Made by a program: the position numbers and the translations under genes. Source: Burkholderiaceae bacterium (GTDB taxonomy: Bacteria; Pseudomonadota; Gammaproteobacteria; Burkholderiales; Burkholderiaceae_C). From it: a DNA stretch of 64,000 nucleotides. The notes under the pieces were generated by a model. It was not told the DNA's origin, ran no database searches, and saw only the letters and a program-made list of their open reading frames with translations. Where the stretch lies: assembly GCA_024235895.1 (NCBI GenBank), contig JACKLM010000006.1, positions 1 to 64,000 of the forward strand. Direction: 5' to 3'. Numbering within the stretch: position 1 is the stretch's first letter; the number at the start of each line of letters is the position of its first letter. Shown piece after piece: positions 58,320 through 64,000 of the stretch.

Positions 58320-60143
58320 ATGACCGACGCTCTTGGCAGTGATCCGCGGGATCTCGCGCCGCCGCGGACGGTGCGCATCGCGCTCGACGACGGCAGCTTC
58401 GTGCTGCGCTCGCCCGAGCCGCTCCAGCCCTATGCGCGCCGCATCGGCGACTGGCTCGATCATTGGGCGGCCGCCACCCCCGATGCGCCGGCCTTTGCCG
58501 AGCGCCGCGCGGACGGCAGCTGGCGTCGCCTGAGCTGGCGCCAGACGCGCGAGCAGGTCGGCCGCGTCGCGCAAGGCCTGCTCGGGCTGGGCCTCAAGCC
58601 GCAGGCGCCGGTGGTCGTGCTGTCGGACAACGCGATCGACCACCTGCTGCTGATGCTCGCGACGATGCACATCGGCCGCGCCGCGTGCACCGTCTCCAGC
58701 GCCTACTGCCGGCTGACCAAGGACTACAGCAAGATCCAGGGCATCCTCGCCACGCTGGGCCCGGCGCTGGTCTACGCGAGCGACGCCGAGGTCTACGGCC
58801 CGGCGATCGCCAGCGCCGCGCTCGATGTCCCGGTCGTGTTCAGCCGCGGCGCGGCGGACTTTGCCGGGGCGGTCGCGTTCGACGAGCTGCTGCGCGCCGA
58901 CGAGACGCCCGCCGTGCGCGAGGCCTTCGACGCCATCGGCCCGGACACCCACGCCAAGTACCTGCTGACCTCGGGCTCCACCGGCCACCCCAAGGTCGTC
59001 ATCAACACGCATCGCATGCTGTGCGCGAACCAGCAGATGATCGCGCAGGTCTGGCGCTTCCTCGCGCACGAGACGCCCGTCATCGTCGACTGGCTGCCCT
59101 GGAGCCACACCTTCGGCGGCAACCACAACCTGAACATGGTGCTGTGCCACGGCGGGGAGCTCGTCGTCGACGAAGGCCGCCCGGCGCCAGGCTTGATCGA
59201 GCGCACCGCGCGCAACCTGGCCGAGGTGCGGCCGACGATCCACTTCAACGTGCCGCGCGGGCTGGACCTGCTGCTTCCCATCCTCGAGGCCGACGACGCG
59301 ATGGCGCGCCGCTTCTTCGAGCGGCTGCGCACGATCTTCTACGCCGGGGCGGCGCTGCCGCAGGCGACCTGGGACCGGCTGCAGGTGCTGGCGCGCCGGG
59401 TGCGCGGCAGCGAGCTGTGGCTGACCACCTCCTGGGGGTCGACCGAGACCTCGCCGGCGATCACGAGCGCGCACTGGTGGCTGGACCGTGCCGGCGTCAT
59501 CGGGCTGCCGATGCCAGGCACCGAGCTGAAGTTCGTCCCCGTGCCCGGCGACCCGGGCGGCAAGCTCGAGATGCGTGTGCGCGGCGTCAACATCTTCCCC
59601 GGCTATCGCGACGCGCCCGAGCTGACCGCCCAGGCTTTCGACGAAGAGGGCTACTACCGGATCGGCGACGCCGGGCGGCTGGTCGACGACGCACACCCCG
59701 AGCGCGGCGTCGTCTTCGACGGCCGCGTCGCCGAGGACTTCAAGCTCACCACCGGCACCTGGGTCAACGTCGGCATGCTGCGTGTGCGCGTGGTCTCGGC
59801 GCTGGCGCCCTGGGTGCAGGACGTGGTCGTCACCGGGCACGACCGGGACCAGATCGGGGTGCTGATCTTCCCGACCCCGGCGGCACTGGCGCAGCCTGCC
59901 GACGTGCTCGCTGGCCACGTCGCGACCGCGCTGCGCGCGCTGGCGGCCGAGGGCGGTGGCTCGTCGCAGCTTCCCACGCGGGCGCTGGTGCTGGCCGAGC
60001 CGCCGAACGCAGACGCCGGCGAGATCACCGACAAGGGCTACATCAACCAGCGTGCGGTGCTGGCGCGGCGGGCGGCCGAGGTCGAGCGGCTGTACGCGGG
60101 GGCAGACGGTGTCGTCGTCCGCCAGGATGCCGGCACGCCGTGA
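58320..60143 (+). CDS. feruloyl-CoA synthase-like acyl-CoA ligase
   Basis: This 607-aa AMP-forming ligase has the ATP loop YLLTSGSTGHPKVV, the WGSTETSPA motif and a C-terminal YRIGDAGRLVD and FDGRVAEDFKLTTGTWVNVG. The long form and KLTTGTWVNVG resemble feruloyl-CoA synthases. It should activate a hydroxycinnamate or other aromatic acid with CoA. An ABC transporter and thioesterase follow, giving a small aromatic acid uptake/activation operon. Confidence 0.85.
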   Translation: MTDALGSDPRDLAPPRTVRIALDDGSFVLRSPEPLQPYARRIGDWLDHWAAATPDAPAFAERRADGSWRRLSWRQTREQVGRVAQGLLGLGLKPQAPVVVLSDNAIDHLLLMLATMHIGRAACTVSSAYCRLTKDYSKIQGILATLGPALVYASDAEVYGPAIASAALDVPVVFSRGAADFAGAVAFDELLRADETPAVREAFDAIGPDTHAKYLLTSGSTGHPKVVINTHRMLCANQQMIAQVWRFLAHETPVIVDWLPWSHTFGGNHNLNMVLCHGGELVVDEGRPAPGLIERTARNLAEVRPTIHFNVPRGLDLLLPILEADDAMARRFFERLRTIFYAGAALPQATWDRLQVLARRVRGSELWLTTSWGSTETSPAITSAHWWLDRAGVIGLPMPGTELKFVPVPGDPGGKLEMRVRGVNIFPGYRDAPELTAQAFDEEGYYRIGDAGRLVDDAHPERGVVFDGRVAEDFKLTTGTWVNVGMLRVRVVSALAPWVQDVVVTGHDRDQIGVLIFPTPAALAQPADVLAGHVATALRALAAEGGGSSQLPTRALVLAEPPNADAGEITDKGYINQRAVLARRAAEVERLYAGADGVVVRQDAGTP

Positions 60144-60559
60144 GCAAGATCCACATCCATCGCGTCGACATCCAGTTCGGGGACTGCGACCCGGCGGGGA
60201 TCGTCTTCTTCCCGAACTTCCTGCGCTGGATGGACGAGTCGTCGCTCGCGTTCTTCATGGCCTGCGGCGTGCCGCCGTGGCGCGAGCTGGTCAAGACGCG
60301 CGGCATCGTCGGCACGCCGCTGCTGGAGGTCCACACCAAGTTCTTTCGCAGCGCGACCTACGGCGAGACGATCGAGATCCACACCTCGATCGAGGAGTGG
60401 CAGGCCAAGGTCTTCAAGCACCGCCACGTCGTGCGCCGCGGCGAGACGCTGATCTGCGAGGGCATCGAGGTGCGCGCCTTCGTGCGGCGCGACCCTGCCG
60501 AGCCCGATCGCCTGCGCGCGATCGCGATCCCCGAGGACATCAAGGCGGTGTGTCTGTGA
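60140..60559 (+). CDS. 4-hydroxybenzoyl-CoA thioesterase-like hotdog protein
   Basis: This 139-aa protein starts at a GTG overlapping the ligase stop. It has the hotdog motif IQFGDCDPAGIVFFPNFLRW with the catalytic Asp, and EIHTSIEEWQAKVFKHRHVV. It should hydrolyse aromatic acyl-CoAs. Coupling to the ligase suggests it releases or recycles CoA in the same pathway. Confidence 0.9.
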   Translation: MSKIHIHRVDIQFGDCDPAGIVFFPNFLRWMDESSLAFFMACGVPPWRELVKTRGIVGTPLLEVHTKFFRSATYGETIEIHTSIEEWQAKVFKHRHVVRRGETLICEGIEVRAFVRRDPAEPDRLRAIAIPEDIKAVCL

Positions 60560-60659
60560 GCGCGACCCCGCTGGTGCGCGTGCGCGCCGGCACGAATTCC
60601 GTCATCCCGCGGCCCTGGCCGCGACCCCGTCCCCCAAGAGCAACCACGAGGAACCCAAC

Positions 60660-61793
60660 ATGAAGCTTCTGCGCAAGACCCTGGCCGCTGCCGCGGCGCT
60701 GCTGGCGACGACGGCGTACGCCGATGTCAACATCGGCGTCACCCTCTCGCTGACCGGCCCGGCCTCGGGCCTGGGGATCCCCGCGGGCAACCAGTTCAAG
60801 CTCTTTCCCAAGCAGATCGCGGGCGAGAAGATCAACCTGATCGTGCTCGACGACGCCTCCGATCCTGGCAAGGGGGTCACCAACGCGCGCCGCTTCGTGA
60901 CCGAGGACAAGGTCGACATCCTGTTCGGCGGCTCGATCACCGTCGTGTCGGCCGCGATCGCACCGATCGCGCTCGAGAGCAAGACGCCGCAGCTGTCGAT
61001 CGCGCCGGTGGGGGTGCCGCCGGACCAGGAGCGCTGGATGTTCCGCTTGCCGCAGGGCTTCGCGGTGATGGCCCACCCGATCGTCCAGCACATGAAGAAG
61101 CATGGCGTCAAGACGGTGGGTTTCCTCGGCTACACCGACGCCTACGGCGAACTCTGGCTGAAGGAGTTCACCAAGCAGGGCGAGGCGGCGGGCATCAAGG
61201 TCGCGGCGGTCGAGCGCTTCGCGCGCACCGATACCAGCGCGACGCCGCAGGCGCTCAAGCTGGTCACGGCGCGCCCCGACGCGATGTTGGTCGTCGCCTC
61301 GGGGTCGGGCGCGGCGATGCCGCACAAGGCGCTGGTCGAGCGCGGCTTCAAGGGCAAGATCTACCAGACGCACGCGGCGGCCACGCCCGACCTGGTGCGC
61401 ATCGGCGGCAAGGACGTCGAGGGCAGCTACGTCGTCAGCGGTCCGGCCGTGATCGCCGAGCAATTGCCCGACAACCACCCGTCCAAGGCGGTGGCGATCG
61501 ACTTCGTCACCAAGTTCGAGGCCGCGGTCGGCCCCGGCCAGCGCAACCAGTTCGCCGGCCACGCCTACGACACCCAGATCGTGATGGAGAAGGTCCTGCC
61601 GGTCGCGCTGCAGAAGGCCAGGCCCGGCACGCCCGAGTTCCGCGCCGCGCTGCGCGATGCGATCGAGACCATGGGCCGCACCATCCTCGCCCACGGCGTG
61701 ATGAACTGGACCGCGGACGACCACTGGGGCTATACGAACGAGACCGGCGTCATGCTCCGCGTGGAGGGTGGCAAGTTCGTGGTCGAGAAGTGA
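60660..61793 (+). CDS. ABC transporter substrate-binding protein (branched-chain/aromatic type)
   Basis: This 377-aa protein has a signal peptide (LAAAAALLATTAYA) and a type I periplasmic-binding fold (VNIGVTLSLTGPASGLGIPA, VTNARRFVTEDKVDILFGGS). Members near aromatic catabolic genes bind aromatic acids rather than amino acids. It is the periplasmic receptor of the transporter encoded next. Confidence 0.9.
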   Translation: MKLLRKTLAAAAALLATTAYADVNIGVTLSLTGPASGLGIPAGNQFKLFPKQIAGEKINLIVLDDASDPGKGVTNARRFVTEDKVDILFGGSITVVSAAIAPIALESKTPQLSIAPVGVPPDQERWMFRLPQGFAVMAHPIVQHMKKHGVKTVGFLGYTDAYGELWLKEFTKQGEAAGIKVAAVERFARTDTSATPQALKLVTARPDAMLVVASGSGAAMPHKALVERGFKGKIYQTHAAATPDLVRIGGKDVEGSYVVSGPAVIAEQLPDNHPSKAVAIDFVTKFEAAVGPGQRNQFAGHAYDTQIVMEKVLPVALQKARPGTPEFRAALRDAIETMGRTILAHGVMNWTADDHWGYTNETGVMLRVEGGKFVVEK

Positions 61794-61883
61794 TCTGGCC
61801 AGCCGCAACCCACTCGACGGCGCCCGACCCGGCCAGCCCGCGTCGGGCGCCGAGCGGGCCTGCCGCGTGACCGAGGCCTAGCC

Positions 61884-62921
61884 ATGGACCTGACGATCGC
61901 CGGCATCCTGGCGCTGGACGGGCTGACCAACGGTGCCGTCTACGCGCTGCTCGCGCTGGCCACGGTACTGATCTTCGCCGTCACCAGGGTGATCTTCATC
62001 CCGCAAGGCGAGTTCGTCGCCTTCGGGGCGCTCACCCTGGCGCTGCTGCAGATGGGGAAGGTACCGGGCACGGTGTGGTTCCTGCTGGCGCTGGCCGCGG
62101 CCGTCGTCGTGCAGGACCTGTTCGCCGGCTGGCGTGAGCGCAGGTCGGCGGCCACGCTGGCCCGTCAGGCGGCGCGAACGCTGGCCTATCCGGTGCTCGT
62201 GGCAGCGCTGGCGATCTGGGTCGCCCCGATGCAGCTGCCGCTGCTGGCGCAGGCGGCGCTGACGGTGGCACTGGTGACGCCGTTCGGCCCGCTGCTGTAC
62301 CGGCTGGCGTACGAGTCGCTGGCGGATGCCAGCGTGCTGGTGCTGCTGATCGTCTCGGTCGGCGTGCACTTCGCGCTCGTGGGCCTGGGGCTGTTCTTCT
62401 TCGGCGCCGAGGGTTTCCGCAACCCGAGCTTCTGGGATGCGCGCTTCGAGCTCGGGCCGCTGATGCTGTCGGGGCAGACCCTCATCATCTTCGCGGTGTC
62501 GATCGGCCTGATCGTCGGGCTGTGGCTGTTCTTCGACAAGAGCCTGGCCGGCAAGGCGCTGCGCGCCACCGCGGTCAACCGGCTCGGGGCGCGCCTGATG
62601 GGCATCTCCAGCGCCAGCGCCGGGCGGCTGTCGTTCACGATGGCCGCGTTCATCGGCGCGCTGTCCGGGCTTCTGATCGGGCCGTCGACCACGGTCTTCT
62701 ACGACACCGGCTTCCTGATCGGGCTGAAGGGTTTCGTCGCCGCCGTCTTCGCGGGGCTGGCGAGCTACCCGCTGGCGCTGGTCGGCGCGCTGGGGGTGGG
62801 GCTGCTCGAGGCCTTCGGCAGCTTCTGGGCCAGCGCCTACAAGGAGGTGATCGTCTTCGCCGCGATCCTGCCGGTGCTGCTGTGGCGCAGCCTGCGCGAC
62901 CCGCACCACGAGGAGCACTGA
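61884..62921 (+). CDS. livH: LivH-like ABC permease
   Basis: This 345-aa membrane protein starts LALDGLTNGAVYALLALATV and has GKALRATAVNRLGARLMGIS, typical LivH signatures. It is longer than the usual 290 aa because of an extra segment with membrane helices around residues 70-120. It forms the channel with the LivM-like protein. Confidence 0.9.
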   Translation: MDLTIAGILALDGLTNGAVYALLALATVLIFAVTRVIFIPQGEFVAFGALTLALLQMGKVPGTVWFLLALAAAVVVQDLFAGWRERRSAATLARQAARTLAYPVLVAALAIWVAPMQLPLLAQAALTVALVTPFGPLLYRLAYESLADASVLVLLIVSVGVHFALVGLGLFFFGAEGFRNPSFWDARFELGPLMLSGQTLIIFAVSIGLIVGLWLFFDKSLAGKALRATAVNRLGARLMGISSASAGRLSFTMAAFIGALSGLLIGPSTTVFYDTGFLIGLKGFVAAVFAGLASYPLALVGALGVGLLEAFGSFWASAYKEVIVFAAILPVLLWRSLRDPHHEEH

Positions 62922-62922
62922 G

Positions 62923-64000
62923 GTGGCGCGCCGGGTCTTCGCCGCCTTCGCGGTGCTGATGATGGGGTTGCCGCTGCTGCCGGTGCCCGACTTCTGGATC
63001 ACGCAGAGCATCTACATCGGGCTGTACACGCTGGTGGTGCTGGGGCTGGTGCTGCTGACCGGGGTGGCGGGGCTGATCTCGTTCGGCCAGGCGGCGTTCG
63101 TCGGTATCGGCGCCTACACGGCGGCCTATCTGGCCACGCAGACCGCGCTGCCTCCTCTGGCGACGCTGGCCATCGGGCTGGGGCTCGCGGCCGGGGCGGC
63201 ATTCGTCCTGGGCGCGATCACGCTGCGCATGTCCGGGCACTACCTGCCGCTGGCGACCATCGCCTGGGGGCTGGCGCTCAACTACACGATGGCCAACCTG
63301 GAGTGGCTGGGCAAGTACGACGGCATCCTGGGGATCCCGGCGATGAGCCTGTTCGGGGTCGACCTGGGCACGGGGCGGGGCCTGCACCCCCTGGTGTGGG
63401 CGATCGCGTTGCTGGCCGCGCTGGCGCTGATCCGGCTGCTGGACTCGCGTCCCGGGCGGGCGATCCGTGCGCTCAAGAGCGGATCGACGATGGCCGAGGC
63501 GATGGGCATCTCGACCTTCCGCTACAAGCTCACTGCCTTCGTGCTCGCGGCGCTGCTGGCGGCGCTGTCGGGCTGGCTGTTCGCGCATTTCCAGCGCAGC
63601 GTCAGCCCGGCGCCGTTCGCGATCGGCAAGGGGATCGAATACCTCTTCATGGCGGTGCTGGGCGGCATCGGGCATGTCTGGGGCGCGTTTCTCGGCGCCG
63701 GGGTCGTGCGCGTCGTCGAGGACCAGCTGCAGGTGCTGCTACCGCGCCTGATCGGCACCAGCGGCAATTTCGAGACCATCGTCTTCGGCATCGTGCTGGT
63801 GGCGGTGCTGAAGTACGCGCCCGAGGGGCTGTGGAGCTTCGTCGGCCGCTGGCGCCCGACTTCGCGCCGCGTGCGCGACTGGGAGGGCGTGACCCCACTG
63901 GCGCGACGCGACAAGCCCGCCGGCGGTCAGCGACTGCTCGAGGTCGACGCGGTGCGCAAGCAGTTCGGTGGCCTGGTGGCGGTCAACGATGTCAGCTTCG
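62923..64000 (+). CDS. LivM-LivG fusion (permease joined to ATPase), partial
   Basis: It starts at GTG 62923, one base after the livH stop, and continues past the right edge (359 codons seen). The first 310 residues are a LivM permease (LLTGVAGLISFGQAAFVGIG, GRAIRALKSGSTMAEAMGIS). Then, without a stop, RLLEVDAVRKQFGGLVAVND begins an ABC ATPase domain of LivG type, cut before Walker A. Permease-ATPase fusions of this kind are known in the family. Confidence 0.88.
   Translation, partial: MARRVFAAFAVLMMGLPLLPVPDFWITQSIYIGLYTLVVLGLVLLTGVAGLISFGQAAFVGIGAYTAAYLATQTALPPLATLAIGLGLAAGAAFVLGAITLRMSGHYLPLATIAWGLALNYTMANLEWLGKYDGILGIPAMSLFGVDLGTGRGLHPLVWAIALLAALALIRLLDSRPGRAIRALKSGSTMAEAMGISTFRYKLTAFVLAALLAALSGWLFAHFQRSVSPAPFAIGKGIEYLFMAVLGGIGHVWGAFLGAGVVRVVEDQLQVLLPRLIGTSGNFETIVFGIVLVAVLKYAPEGLWSFVGRWRPTSRRVRDWEGVTPLARRDKPAGGQRLLEVDAVRKQFGGLVAVNDVSF

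Noticed and set aside
1..64000. CRISPR array or rRNA/tRNA genes
   Set aside because: No regularly spaced short repeats and no rRNA or cloverleaf-forming sequences were seen; the Cas4-like nuclease has no cas neighbours.

Overview
The window is GC-rich DNA with the gene style of a betaproteobacterium, most likely Burkholderiales: short intergenic gaps, many ATGA/GTGA overlaps, and a PA2779/PA2778-type pair beside an Mla lipid-transport operon. About 1-49.5 kb is accessory DNA: metal resistance, the backbone of a conjugative or plasmid-like element, toxin-antitoxin (TA) modules and integrase scars. From about 49.8 kb to the end it looks like ordinary chromosome.

Region 1 (1-16.9 kb, all + strand) is a long copper/silver and periplasmic thiol-redox cluster. 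It encodes a CusB with a fused CusF domain, CusA, two cytochromes c, a PII-like protein, a DUF2933 protein, a TlpA-like thioredoxin, a PCu(A)C copper chaperone, an SCO protein, a Met-rich multicopper oxidase, a frameshifted DsbC, a PCYCGC protein, DsbD and a DsbE/CcmG-like thioredoxin. The set couples Cu(I) export, Cu(I) oxidation and copper chaperoning to thiol reduction in the periplasm. Region 2 (16.9-20.5 kb) is a mer operon (merR divergent from merT-merP-merA plus a CcdA-like protein) with a textbook 19-bp-spacer operator. An orphan MerR-type promoter follows it.

Region 3 (21-39.4 kb) is a mobile-element backbone: an orphan antitoxin, small hypotheticals, a RadC/JAB protein, a ParB-like protein, an atypical integrase, and an operon of ParM-like ATPase, small partner, CFI-box protein and membrane-anchored Cas4-like nuclease. 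A LysR regulator, a secreted esterase and an XRE/AbiEii-type TA pair are cargo. Three identical 23-nt elements, and three matching 5' leaders with hairpins that can mask the ribosome-binding site, are scattered here.

Region 4 (39.6-49.6 kb) is an integration hotspot. A zinc-ribbon/HEPN protein lies next to a compact island of about 6.9 kb bounded by roughly 120-bp direct repeats. The island carries its own tyrosine integrase, a 2-oxoglutarate oxygenase fusion, a UPF0158 protein, a DUF2384-like protein and a TacA/TacT module. Beyond it are a truncated duplicate of tacT, a PIN/Phd TA module and further degenerate att-like repeats.

Region 5 (49.8-64 kb) holds the PA2779/PA2778 pair, an mlaE-mlaF-mlaD-lipoprotein operon, an outer-membrane barrel, an O-acetylhomoserine sulfhydrylase, and a TetR gene divergent from an aromatic acid uptake/activation operon. 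That operon encodes a feruloyl-CoA synthase-like ligase, a hotdog thioesterase and a branched-chain/aromatic ABC transporter whose LivM and LivG parts are fused; it runs off the right edge.
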